Positions 1-11,540 of a stretch of DNA of 64,000 nucleotides are shown one piece after another. The notes below the pieces were generated by a model, which searched no databases, had not been told where the DNA came from, and saw only the letters and a list, made by a program, of their open reading frames with translations. The translations under genes were made by a program, and so were the position numbers. The DNA comes from Atherix ibis (Eukaryota > Arthropoda > Insecta > Diptera > Athericidae): contig OY282608.1 of the NCBI GenBank assembly GCA_958298945.1, positions 64,890,951 through 64,954,950 of the forward strand, in the 5' to 3' direction. The stretch's first letter is position 1, and each line of letters opens with the position of its first letter.

Positions 1-1520
1 GGTTTGTTGGTTTGTTGGCTTGTTGGCTTGTTGGTTTATTGGCTTGTTGGTTTGTTGGTTTGTTGGCTTGTTGGCTACTTAGTTTGTTGCTTTGTTGGTT
101 TGTTGGTTTGTTGGTTTGTTGGCTTGTTGGCTTGTTGGTTTGTTGGTTAGTTCGTTTGTTGGTTTGTTAGTTTGTTGGCTTGTTGGCTTGTTGGTTTGTT
201 GGTTTGTTGGCTTGTTGGCTTGTTGGCTTGTTGGTTTGTTAGTTTGTTGGCTTTTTGGTTACTTGGTTTGTTGGTTTGTTGGTTTGTTGGCTTGTTGGTT
301 TGTTGGTTTGTTAGTTTGTTGGCTTGTTGGCTTGCTGGTTTGTTGGTTTGTTGGTTTGTTGGTTTGTTGGCTTGTTGGTTTGTTGGTTTGTTGGCTTGTT
401 GGTTTGTTAGTTTGTTGGTTTGTTGGTTTGTTGGTTTGTTGGTTTGTTTGTTTATTTGTTTGTTGGTTTGTTGGCTTGTTGGTTTGTTTGTTTGTTGGCT
501 TGTTGGTTTGTTGGTTTGTTGGTTTGTTGGCTTGTTGGCTTGTTGGTTTGTTGGTTTGTTGGCTTGTTGGCTTGTTGGCTTGTTGGTTTGTTAGTTTGTT
601 GGCTTTTTGGTTACTTGGTTTGTTGGTTTGTTGGCTTGTTGGTTTGTTGGTTTGTTGGCTTGTTGGTTTGTTGGTTTGTTGGTTTGTTGGCTCGTTGGTT
701 TGTTGGTTTGTTGGTTTGTTGGCTTGTTGGCTTGTTACTTTGTTGGTTTGTTGGTTTGTTGGCTTGTTGGCTTGTTGGTTTGTTAGTTTGTTGGCTTTTC
801 GGTTACTTGGTTTGTTGGTTTGTTGGCTTGTTGGCTTATTGGTTTGTTGGTTTGTTGGTTTGTTGGTTTGTTGGTTTTTTGGTTTGTTGCTTTGTTGGTT
901 TGTTGGCTTGTTGGTTTGTTGGTTTGTTGGCTTGTTGGCTTGTTGGTTACTTAGTTTGTTGGTTTGTTGGTTTGTTGGTTTTGGTGGCTTGTTGCTTTGT
1001 TGGGTTAATGGTTTGTTGGCTTGTTGGTTTATTGGTTTGTTGGCTTGTTGGTTACTTAGTTTGTTGGTTTGTTAGCATGTTGGTTTGTTGGTTTGTTGGT
1101 TTGTTGGTTTGTTTGTTTGTTGGCTTGTTGGCTTGTTGGCTTGTTGGTTTGTTGGCTTGTTGGTTTGTTGGTTGGTTGGTTTGTTGGTTTGTTGGTTTGT
1201 TGGTTTGTAGGTTTGTTGGCTTGTTGGCTTGTTGGTTTGTTGGTTTGTTGGTTTATTTGTTTGTTGGTTTGTTGGTTTGTTGGCTTGTTGGTTTGTTGGT
1301 TTGTTGGTTTGTTGGCTTGTTGGTTTGTTGGTTTGTTGGCTTTTTGGTTACTTGGTTTGTTGGTTTGTTGGCTTGTTGGTTTGTTGGCTTGTTGGTTTGT
1401 TGGTTTGTTGGTTTGTTGGCTTGTTGGTTTGTTGGTTTGTTGGTTTGTTGGCTTGTTGGTTTGTTGGCTTGTTGGTTTGTTGGTTTGTTGGTTTGTTGGC
1501 TTGTTGGTTTGTTGGTTTGT
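1..1520 (+). repeat. Zone 1 block, copy A1
   Basis: This is the first copy of a block of about 1.5 kb seen again at 3,026-4,530. Rare variants match in order: TTTATTGG at 35 and 3,060 (offset 3,025), TTACTTGG at 259 and 3,284, GGTTTTGGTGG at 977 and 3,994 (offset 3,017), and the stretch from 1,229 matching 4,238 (offset 3,009). The drop in offset in 8-bp steps shows loss of whole units in the second copy. Similarity stops near 1,525, where A1 has TTGGTTTT followed by TTAGTTTG. The left end lies outside the window. Confidence 0.85.
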
Positions 1521-3025
1521 TGGTTTTTTGGTTTGTTAGTTTGTTGGTTTGTTGGTTTGTTGGTTTGTTGGTTTATTTGTTTGTTGGTTTGTTGGCTTGT
1601 TGGTTTGTTGATTTGTTGGCTTGTTGGCTTGTTGGTTTGTTGGTTTGTTGGTTTGGTGGTTTGTTGGTTTGTTGGTTTTTTGGTTTGTTGGTTTGTTTGT
1701 TTGTTGGTTTGTTGGCTTGTTGGTTTGTTGGTTTGTTGGTTTGTTGGTTTGTTGCCTTGTTGGTTTGTTGGTTTATTGGTTTGTTGGCTTGTTGGCTTGT
1801 TGGTTTGTTGGTTTGTTGGCTTGTTGGTTTGTTGGTTTGTTGGCTTGTTGGTTTGTTGGTTTGTTGGTTTATTGGCTTGTTGGTTACTTAGTTTGTTTTT
1901 TTGTTGGTTTGTTGGTTTGTTGGTTTGTTGGCTTGTTGGCTTGTTGGTTTGTTTGTTATTCCGTTTGTTGGTTTGTTAGTTTGTTGGTTTGTTGGCTTGT
2001 TGGCTTGTTGGTTTGTTGGTTTTTTGGTTTGTTGATTTGTTGGTTTGTTGGTTTGTTGGTTTGTTGGTTTGTTGGTTCATTTGTTTGTTGGTTTGTTAGC
2101 TTGTAGGTTTGTTGGTTTGTTGATTTGTTGGCTTGTTGGTTTGTTGGTTTGTTGGTTTATTTGTTTGTTGGTTTGTTGGCTTGTTGGTTTGTTGGTTTGT
2201 TGGTTTGTTGGCTTGTTGGTTTGTTGGTTGGTTGGCTTGTTGGCTTGTTGGTTTGTTGGTTTGTTGGCTTGTTGGTTACTTAGTTTGTTGGTTGGTTGGC
2301 ATGTTGGTTTGTTGGTTTGTTGGTTTGTTGGCTTGTTGGTTTGTTGGTTTGTTGGCTTGTTGGCTTGTTGGTTTGTTGGTTTGTTGGTTTGTTGGTTTGT
2401 TGGCTTGTTGGTTTGTTGGTTTGTTGGCTTGTTGGTTTGTTAGTTTGTTGGTTTGTTGGTTTGTTGGTTTGTTGGTTTATTTGTTTGTTGGTTTGTGGGC
2501 TTGTTGGTTTGTTGGTTTGTTGGCTTGTTGGTTTGTTGGTTTGTTGGTTTGTTGGCTTGTTGGCTTGTTGGTTTGTTGGTTTGTTGGCTTGTTGGCTTGT
2601 TGGTTTGTTGGTTTGTTAGTTTGTTGGCTTTTTGGTTATTTGGTTTGTTGGTTTGTTGGCTTGTTGGTTTGTTGGCTTGTTGGTTTGTTGGTTTGTTGGC
2701 TTGTTGGTTTGTTGTTTTGTTGGTTTGTTGGCTTGTTGGTTTGTTGGTTTGTTGGTTAATTGGCTTGTTGGCTTGTTGGTTTGTTGGTTTGTTGGCTTGT
2801 TGGGTTGTTGCTTTGTTGGTTTGTTGGTTTGTTGGCTTGTTGGCTTGTTGGTTTGTTAGTTTGTTGGCTTTTCGGTTACTTGGTTTGTTGGTTTGTTGGT
2901 TTGTTGGCTTGTTGGTTTGTTGGCTTGTTGGTTTGTTGGTTTGTTGGTTTGTTGGCTTGTTGGCTTGTTGGTTTGTTGGTTTGTTGGTTTGTTGGTTTGT
3001 TGGTTTGTTGGTTTTTTGGTTTGTT
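1521..3025 (+). repeat. Zone 1 array between copies A1 and A2
   Basis: This is continuous 8-bp units with no gene or unique sequence. It carries single variants such as TTGGTTCA near 2,073, TTATTTGG near 2,637, TTGGTTAATTGG near 2,754 and TTGGGTTG near 2,800. The TTAC pair variant recurs at 2,877 as in A1. Together with A1 it makes the 3,025-bp period to the next copy. Confidence 0.8.
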
Positions 3026-4530
3026 GGTTTGTTGGTTTGTTGGCTTGTTGGCTTGTTGGTTTATTGGCTTGTTGGTTTGTTGGTTTGTTGGCTTGTTGGT
3101 TACTTAGTTTGTTGCTTTGTTGGTTTGTTGGTTTGTTGGTTTGTTGGCTTGTTGGCTTGTTGGTTTGTTGGTTAGTTCGTTTGTTGGTTTGTTAGTTTGT
3201 TGGCTTGTTGGCTTGTTGGTTTGTTGGTTTGTTGGCTTGTTGGCTTGTTGGCTTGTTGGTTTGTTAGTTTGTTGGCTTTTTGGTTACTTGGTTTGTTGGT
3301 TTGTTGGTTTGTTGGCTTGTTGGTTTGTTGGTTTGTTAGTTTGTTGGCTTGTTGGCTTGCTGGTTTGTTGGTTTGTTGGTTTGTTGGTTTGTTGGCTTGT
3401 TGGTTTGTTGGTTTGTTGGCTTGTTGGTTTGTTAGTTTGTTGGTTTGTTGGTTTGTTGGTTTGTTGGTTTGTTTGTTTATTTGTTTGTTGGTTTGTTGGC
3501 TTGTTGGTTTGTTTGTTTGTTGGCTTGTTGGTTTGTTGGTTTGTTGGTTTGTTGGCTTGTTGGCTTGTTGGTTTGTTGGTTTGTTGGCTTGTTGGCTTGT
3601 TGGCTTGTTGGTTTGTTAGTTTGTTGGCTTTTTGGTTACTTGGTTTGTTGGTTTGTTGGCTTGTTGGTTTGTTGGCTTGTTGGTTTGTTGGTTTGTTGGT
3701 TTGTTGGCTCGTTGGTTTGTTGGTTTGTTGGTTTGTTGGCTTGTTGGCTTGTTACTTTGTTGGTTTGTTGGTTTGTTGGCTTGTTGGCTTGTTGGTTTGT
3801 TAGTTTGTTGGCTTTTCGGTTACTTGGTTTGTTGGTTTGTTGGCTTGTTGGCTTATTGGTTTGTTGGTTTGTTGGTTTGTTGGTTTGTTGGTTTTTTGGT
3901 TTGTTGCTTTGTTGGTTTGTTGGCTTGTTGGTTTGTTGGTTTGTTGGCTTGTTGGCTTGTTGGTTACTTAGTTTGTTGGTTTGTTGGTTTGTTGGTTTTG
4001 GTGGCTTGTTGCTTTGTTGGGTTAATGGTTTGTTGGCTTGTTGGTTTATTGGTTTGTTGGCTTGTTGGTTACTTAGTTTGTTGGTTTGTTAGCATGTTGG
4101 TTTGTTGGTTTGTTGGTTTGTTTGTTTGTTGGCTTGTTGGCTTGTTGGCTTGTTGGTTTGTTGGCTTGTTGGTTTGTTGGTTGGTTGGTTTGTTGGTTTG
4201 TTGGTTTGTTGGTTTGTAGGTTTGTTGGCTTGTTGGCTTGTTGGTTTGTTGGTTTGTTGGTTTATTTGTTTGTTGGTTTGTTGGTTTGTTGGCTTGTTGG
4301 TTTGTTGGTTTGTTGGTTTGTTGGCTTGTTGGTTTGTTGGTTTGTTGGCTTTTTGGTTACTTGGTTTGTTGGTTTGTTGGCTTGTTGGTTTGTTGGCTTG
4401 TTGGTTTGTTGGTTTGTTGGTTTGTTGGCTTGTTGGTTTGTTGGTTTGTTGGTTTGTTGGCTTGTTGGTTTGTTGGCTTGTTGGTTTGTTGGTTTGTTGG
4501 TTTGTTGGCTTGTTGGTTTGTTGGTTTGTT
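3026..4530 (+). repeat. Zone 1 block, copy A2
   Basis: This is the second copy of 1-1,520, with the same order of variant units. A 423-base open stretch at 172 and another at 3,197 translate identically, which shows near-identity over that part. Differences are mainly gain or loss of whole 8-mers, for example one 8-mer fewer just after the TTAGCATG variant (about 1,070 versus 4,087). Confidence 0.85.
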
Positions 4531-4540
4531 GGTTTGTTGG

Positions 4541-5184
4541 CTTGTTGGCTTGTTACTTTGTTGGTTTGTTGGTTTGTTAGCTTGTTGGCTTGTTGGTTTG
4601 TTAGTTTGTTGGCTTTTCGGTTACTTGGTTTGTTGGTTTGTTGGCTTGTTGGCTTATTGGTTTGTTGGTTTGTTGGTTTGTTGGTTTGTTGGTTTTTTGG
4701 TTTTTTGGTTTGTTGCTTTGTTGGTTTGTTGGCTAGTTGGTTTGTTGGTTTGTTGGCTTCTTGGCTTGTTGGTTACTTAGTTTGTTGGTTTGTTGGTTTG
4801 TTGGTTTTGGTGGCTTGTTGCTTTGTTGGTTTAATGGTTTGTTGGCTTGTTGGTTTATTGGTTTGTTGGCTTGTTGGTTACTTAGTCTGTTGGTTTGTTG
4901 GCATGTTGGTTTGTTGGTTTGTTGGTTTGTTGGTTTGTTTGTTTGTTGGCTTGTTGGCTTGTTGTTTTGTTGGCTTGTTGGTTTGTTGGTTGGTTGGTTT
5001 GTTGGTTTGTTGGTTTGTTGGTTTGTAGGTTTGTTGGCTTGTTGGCTTGTTGGTTTGTTGGCTTGTTGGTTTATTTGTTTGTTGGTTTGTTGGTTTGTTG
5101 GCTTGTTGGTTTGTTGGTTTGTTGGTTTGTTGGCTTGTTGGTTTGTTGGTTTGTTGGCTTTTTGGTTACTTGGTTTGTTGATTT
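4541..5184 (+). repeat. Zone 1 block, partial tandem copy A3
   Basis: This repeats 3,740-4,375 at an offset of 801 to 809 bp. Matching landmarks are GTTACTTTG at 3,751 and 4,552, GGTTTTGGTGG at 3,994 and 4,803, GTTTGTAGG at 4,212 and 5,021, and TTACTTGG at 4,357 and 5,166. The copy ends near 5,184, where TTGATTTG and then TTGCTTTG/TTCG units begin. Confidence 0.8.
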
Positions 5185-6800
5185 GTTGGCTTGTTGCTTT
5201 GTTCGTTTGATGGTTTGTTGGTTTGTTGGTTTTTTGGTTTGTTGGTTTTTTGGTTTGTTGCTTTGTTGGTTTGTTGGTTTGTTGGTTTGTTGGTTTGTTG
5301 GTTTGTTGGTTTTTTGGTTTGTTGGTTTGTTGGTTTGTTGGCTTGTTGGCTTGTTGGTTTGTTGGTTGGTGGTTTGCTGGCTTGTTGGTTTGTTGGTTTG
5401 TTGGCTTGTTGGCTTGTTGCTTTGTTGGTTTGTGGTTTGTTGGGTTCTTGGCTTGTTGGTTTGTTAGTTTGTTGGCTTTTTGGTTACTTGGTTTGTTGGT
5501 TTGTTGGTTTGTTGGCTTGTTGGTTTGTTGGCTTGTTGGTTTGTTGGTTTGTTGGTTTCTTGGTTTGTTGGCTTGTTAGCTTGTTGGTTTGTTGGTTTGT
5601 TGGTTTGTTGGTTTCTTGGTTTGTTGGTTTGTTGGTTTTTTGGTTTGTTGGTTTGTTGGTTTGTTGGCTTGTTGGTTTGTTGGTTTGTTGGCTTGTTGGC
5701 TTGTTGGTTACTTAGTTTGTTGGTATGTTGGTTTGTTGGCTTGTTGGTTTGTTGGCTTGTTGGTTTGTTGGTTTGTTGGTTTCTTGGTTTGTTGGCTTGT
5801 TAGCTTGTTGGTTTGTTGATTTGTTGGTTTGTTGGTTTCTTGGTTTGTTGGTTTGTTGGTTTTTTGGTTTGTTGGTTTGTTGGTTTGTTGGCTTGTTGGT
5901 TTGTTGGTTTGTTGGCTTGTTAGCTTGTTGGTTTGTTGGTTTGTTGGTTTGTTGGTTTCTTGGTTTGTTGGTTTGTTGGTTTGTTGGTTTGTTGGCTTGT
6001 TGGCTTGTTGGTTTGTTGGTTGGTGGTTTGCTGGCTTGTTGGTTTGTTGGTTTGTTGGTTTGTTGGTTTGTTGGTTTCTTGGTTTGTTGGTTTGATGGTA
6101 TTTTGGTTTTTTGGTTTGTTGGTTTGTTGGTTTGTTGGCTTGTTGGCTTGTTGGTTTGTTGGTTGGTGGTTTGCTGGCTTGTTGGTTTGTTGGTTTGTTG
6201 GCTTGTTGGCTTGTTGCTTTGTTGGTTTGTGGTTTGTTGGGTTCTTGGCCTGTTGTTTTGTTAGTTTGTTGGCTTTTTGGTTACTTGGTTTGTTGGTTTG
6301 TTGGTTTGTTGGCTTGTTGGTTTGTTGGCTTGTTGGTTTGTTGGTTTGTTGGTTTCTTGGTTTGTTGGCTTGTTAGCTTGTTGGTTTGTTGGTTTGTTGG
6401 TTTGTTGGCTTGTTGGTTTGTTGGATTGTTGCTTTGTTGGTTTGTTGGTTTCTTGGTTTGTTGGCTTGTTAGCTTGTTGGTTTGTTGGTTTGTTGGCTTG
6501 TTGGCTTGTTGCTTTGTTGGTTTGTGGTTTGTTGGGTTCTTGGCTTGTTGGTTTGTTAGTTTGTTGGCTTTTTGGTTACTTGGTTTGTTGGTTTGTTGGT
6601 TTGTTGGCTTGTTGGTTTGTTGGCTTGTTGGTTTGTTGGTTTGTTGGTTTCTTGGTTTGTTGGCTTGTTAGCTTGTTGGTTTGTTGGTTTGTTGGTTTGT
6701 TGGTTTCTTGGTTTGTTGGTTTGTTGGTTTTTTGGTTTGTTGGTTTGTTGGTTTGTTGGCTTTTTGGTTTGTTGGTTTGTGGTTTGTTGGGTTCTTGGCT
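5185..6800 (+). repeat. Zone 2 block with TGTGGTTTG seven-mer variants
   Basis: The array here contains four TGTGGTTTG landmarks (5,431, 6,229, 6,523, 6,779), each followed by GGGTTCTTGG and a TTAGTTTG unit. It also has three TTGGTTGGTGG variants (5,362, 6,016, 6,159). Spacings of about 798, 294 and 256 bp show nested duplications of a short module. TTGGTTTC units (reading GGTTTCTTGG) are frequent here. Confidence 0.75.
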
Positions 6801-9529
6801 TGTTGGTTTGTTAGTTTGTTGGCTTTTTGGTTACTTGGTTTGTTGGTTTGTTGGTTTGTTGGCTTGTTGGTTTGTTGGCTTGTTGGTTTGTTGGATTGTT
6901 GCTTTGTTGGTTTGTTGGCTTTTTGGCTTGTTGGTTTGTTGGTTTGTTGGCTTGTTGGTTTGTTAGTTTGTTGGCTTTTTGGTTACTTGGTTTGTTGGTT
7001 TGTTCGTTTGTTGGCTTTTCGGTTTGTTGGCTTGTTGGTTTGTTGGTTTGTTGGTTTCTTGGTTTGTTGGCTTGTTGGCTTGTTGGTTTGTTTGTTTTTT
7101 GGTTTGTTGGTTTGTTGGTTTGTTGGTCTGTTGGTTTATTTGTTTGTTGGTTTGTTGGCTTGTTGGTTTGTTGGTTTGTTGGTTTGTTGGCTTGTTGGTT
7201 TGTTGGTTTGCTGGCTTGTTGGCTTGTTGGTTTGTTGGTTTGTTGGCTTGTTGGTTACTTAGTTTGTTGGCATGTTGGTTTGTTGGTTTATTGGTTTGTT
7301 GGTTTGTTGGTTTGTTGGTTTGTTGGTTAGTTCGTTTGTTGGTTTGTTAGTTTGTTGGTTTGTTGGCTTGTTGGCTTGTTGGTTTGTCGGTTTTTTGGTT
7401 TGTTGGTTTGTTGGTTTGTTGGTTTGTTGGTTTGTTGGTTTATTTGTTTGTTGGTTTGTTGGCTTGTTGGTTTGTTGGTTTGTTGGTTTGTTGGCTTGTT
7501 GGTTTGTTGGTTTGTTGGCTTGTTCGCTTGTTGGTTTGTTGGCTTGTTGGTTACTTAGTTTGTTGGTTTGTTGGCATGTTGGTTTGTTGGTTTGTTAGTT
7601 TGTTGGTTTGTTGGTTTGTTGGTTTTTTGGTTTGTTGCTTTGTTGGTTTGGTGGCTTGTTGGTTTGTTCGTTTGTTGGCTTCTTGGCTTGTTGGTTACTT
7701 AGTTTGTTGGTTTGTTGGTTTGTTGGTTTTGGTGGCTTGTTGCTTTGTTGGTTTAATGGTTTGTTGGCTTGTTGGTTTATTGGTTTGTTGGCTTGTTGGT
7801 TACTTAGTTTGTTGGTTTGTTGGCATGTTGGTTTGTTGGTTTGTTGGTTTGTTGGTTTGTTTGTTTGTTGGCTTGTTGGCTTGTTGGTTTGTTGGCTTGT
7901 TGGTTGGTTGGTTTGTTGGTTTGTTGGTTTGTTGGTTTGTAGGTTTGTTGGCTTGTTGGCTTGTTGGTTTGTTGGTTTGTTGGTTTATTTGTTTGTTGGT
8001 TTGTTGGTTTGTTGGCTTGTTGGTTTGTGGTTTGTTGGGTTCTTGGCTTGTTGGTTTGTTAGTTTGTTGGCTTTTTGGTTACTTGGTTTGTTGGTTTGTT
8101 GGTTTGTTGGCTTGTTGGTTTGTTGGCTTGTTGGTTTGTTGGTTTGTTGGTTTTTTGGTTTGTTGGCTTGTTGGCTTGTTGGTTTGTTGGTTTTTTGGTT
8201 TGTTGGTTTGTTGGTTTGTTGGTCTGTTGGTTTATTTGTTTGTTGGTTTGTTGGCTTGTTGGTTTGTTGGTTTGTTGGTTTGTTGGCTTGTTGGTTTGTT
8301 GGTTTGCTGGCTTGTTGGCTTGTTGGTTTGTTGGTTTGTTGGCTTGTTGGTTACTTAGTTTGTTGGCATGTTGGTTTGTTGGTTTATTGGTTTGTTGGTT
8401 TGTTGGTTTGTTGGTTTTTTGGTTAGTTCGTTTGTTGGTTTTGTTAGTTTGTTGGTTTGTTGGCTTGTTGGCTTGTTGGTTTGTCGGTTTTTTGGTTTGT
8501 TGGTTTGTTGGTTTGTTGGTTTGTTGGTTTATTTGTTTGTTGGTTTGTTGGCTTGTTGGCTTGTTGGTTACTTAGTTTGTTGGTATGTTGGTTTGTTGGC
8601 TTGTTGGTTTGTTGGATTGTTGCTTTGTTGGTTTGTTGGCTTTTTGGCTTGTTGGTTTGTTGGTTTGTTGGCTTGTTGGTTTGTTAGTTTGTTGGCTTTT
8701 TGGTTACTTGGTTTGTTGGTTTGTTGGTTTGTTGGCTTGTTGGTTTGTTGGCTTGTTGGTTTGTTGGTTTGTTGGTTACTTAGTTTGTTGGCATGTTGGT
8801 TTGTTGGTTTATTGGTTTGTTGGTTTGTTGGTTTGTTGGTTTGTTGGTTAGTTCGTTTGTTGGTTTGTTAGTTTGTTGGTTTGTTGGCTTGTTGGCTTGT
8901 TGGTTTGTCGGTTTTTTGGTTTGTTGGTTTGTTGGTTTATTTGTTTGTTGGTTTGTTGGCTTGTTGGTTTGTTGGTTTGTTGGTTTGTTGGCTTGTTGGT
9001 TTGTTGGTTTGTTGGCTTGTTCGCTTGTTGGTTTGTTGGCTTGTTGGTTACTTAGTTTGTTGGTATGTTGGTTTGTTGGCTTGTTGGTTTGTTTTATTGT
9101 TGCTTTGTTGGTTTGTTGGCTTTTTGGCTTGTTGGCTTGTTGGTTTGTTAGTTTGTTGGCTTTTTGGTTACTTGGTTTGTTGGTTTGTTGGTTTGTTGGC
9201 TTGTTGGTTTGTTGGCTTGTTGGTTTGTTGGTTTGTTGGTTTGTTGGCTTGTTGGTTTGTTGGTTTGTTGGCTTGTTGGCTTGTTGGTTACTTAGTTTGT
9301 TGGTATGTTGGTTTGTTGGCTTGTTGGTTTGTTGGATTGTTGGTTTGTTGGTTTGTTGGTTTGTTGGTTTATTTGTTTGTTGGTTTGTTGGTTTGTTGGT
9401 TTGTTGGTTTGTTGGTTTATTTGTTTGTTGGTTTGTTGGCTTGTTGGTTTGTTGGCTTGTTGGTTTTTTGGTTTGTTGGTTTGTTGGTTTGTTGGTTTGT
9501 TGGTTTATTTGTTTGTTGGTTTGTTGGCT
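6801..9529 (+). repeat. Zone 2 mixed block, partly duplicated at 11.9-13.4 kb
   Basis: The array has repeated TTGTCGGTTTT, TTAGTTCG and TTGGTCTG variants. The part from about 7,340 to 8,020 matches about 12,395-13,100, at offsets of 5,055 and then 5,047 bp; GGTTTTGGTGG lies at 7,725 and 12,772. A TGTGGTTTG landmark is at 8,026. A one-base insertion gives GGTTTTGTTAG near 8,433. Confidence 0.75.
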
Positions 9530-11540
9530 TGTTGGCTTGTTGGTTACTTAGTTTGTTGGTATGTTGGTTTGTTGGCTTGTTGGTTTGTTGGATTGTTGCT
9601 TTGTTGGTTTGTTGGCTTTTTGGCTTGTTGGTTTGTTGGTTTGTTGGCTTGTTGGTTTGTTAGTTTGTTGGCTTTTTGGTTACTTGGTTTGTTGGTTTGT
9701 TGGTTTGTTGGCTTGTTGGTTTGTTGGCTTGTTGGTTTGTTGGTTTGTTGGTTTCTTGGTTTGTTGGCTTGTTGGCTTGTTGGTTTGTTGGTTTTTTGGT
9801 TTGTTGGTTTGTTGGTTTGTTGGTCTGTTGGTTTATTTGTTTGTTGGTTTGTTGGCTTGTTGGTTTGTTGGTTTGTTGGTTTGTTGGCTTGTTGGTTTGT
9901 TGGTTTGCTGGCTTGTTGGCTTGTTGGTTTGTTGGTTTGTTGGCTTGTTGGTTACTTAGTTTGTTGGCATGTTGGTTTGTTGGTTTATTGGTTTGTTGGT
10001 TTGTTGGTTTGTTGGTTTGTTGGTTAGTTCGTTTGTTGGTTTTGTTAGTTTGTTGGTTTGTTGGCTTGTTGGCTTGTTGGTTTGTCGGTTTTTTGGTTTG
10101 TTGGTTTGTTGGTTTGTTGGTTTGTTGGTTTATTTGTTTGTTGGTTTGTTGGCTTGTTGGTTTGTTGGTTTGTTGGTTTGTTGGCTTGTTGGTTTGTTGG
10201 TTTGTTGGCTTGTTCGCTTGTTGGTTTGTTGGCTTGTTGGTTACTTAGTTTGTTGGTTTGTTGGCATGTTGGTTTGTTGGTTTGTTAGTTTGTTGGTTTG
10301 TTGGTTTTTTGCTTTGTTGGTTTGTTGGCTTGTTTGTTTGTTGGTTTGTTGGCTTGTTGGCTTGTTGATTTGTTGGTTTGTTGGCTTGTTAGTTACTTAG
10401 TTTGTTGGTTTATTGGTTTGTTGGTTTGTTGGTTTGTTGGTTTGTTGGTTTGTTGGCTTGCTGGTTTGTTGGCTTGTTGGTTTGTTGGTTTGTCATTTGT
10501 TGGTTTATTGGTTTGTTGGTTTGTTGGTTTTTTGGTTTGTTGGTTTATTTGTTTGTTGGTTTGTTGGCTTGTTTGTTTGTTGGTTGTTTGGTTTCTTGGC
10601 TTGTTGGTTTGTTGGTTTGTTGGCTTTTTGGCTTGTTGGTTTGTTGGTTTGTTGGCTTGTTGGTTACTTAGTTTGTTGGTTTGTTGGTTTGCTGGTTTGT
10701 TGGTTTGTTGGCTTGTTGGCTTGTTGGTTTGTTGTTTAGTTCGTTTGTTGGTTTGTTAGTTTGTTGTTTTGTTGGCTTGTTGGCTTGTTGTTTGTTTGTT
10801 TTTTGGTTTGTTGGTTTGTTGGTTTGTTGGTTTGTTGGTTTGTTGGTTGATTTGTTTGTTGGTTTGTTGGCTTGTTGGTTTGTTGGTTTGTTGGTTTGTT
10901 GGCTTGTTGGTTTGTTGGTTTGTTGGCTTGTTGGCTTGTTGGCTTGTTGGTTTGTTGGTTTGTTGGCTTGTTGGTTACTTAGTTTGTTGGTTTGTGGGCA
11001 TGTTGGTTTGTTGGTTTATTGGTTTGTTGGTTTGTTGGTTTTTTGGTTTGTTGGTTTGTTGGTTTGTTGGCTTGTTGGTTTGTTGGCTTGTTGGTTTGTT
11101 GGTTTGTTGGCTTGTTGGTTACTTAGTTTGTTGGTTTGTTGGTTTGTTGGCTTGTTGGTTTGTTGGCTTGTTGGTTTGTTGGTTTGTCGGTTTGTTGGTT
11201 TGTTGGTTTGTTGGTTTTTTGGTTTGTTGGTTTGTTGGTTTGTTGGCTTGTTGGTTTGTTGGCTTGTTGGTTTGTTGGTTTGTTGGTTTCTTGGTTTGTT
11301 GGCTTGTTGGCTTGTTGGTTTGTTTGTTTTTTGGTTTGTTGGTTTGTTGGTTTGTTGGTCTGTTGGTTTATTTGTTTGTTGGTTTGTTGGCTTGTTGGTT
11401 TGTTGGTTTGTTGGTTTGTTGGCTTGTTGGTTTGTTGGTTTGCTGGCTTGTTGGCTTGTTGGTTTGTTGGTTTGTTGGCTTGTTGGTTACTTAGTTTGTT
11501 GGCATGTTGGTTTGTTGGTTTATTGGTTTGTTGGTTTGTT
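9530..11540 (+). repeat. Zone 2 duplication, copy C1 (offset 4,134)
   Basis: Copy C1 of about 2.0 kb recurs at 13,664-15,674 with a constant 4,134-bp offset. The landmark TCATTTG is at 10,493 and 14,627, and GGTTTTGTTAG near 10,038 and 14,172. Comparing the two shows only scattered single-base changes, for example TTTGTTTG versus TTGGTTTG near 10,331 and 14,465. The constant offset means no unit was gained or lost since duplication, so the event looks recent. Confidence 0.87.
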
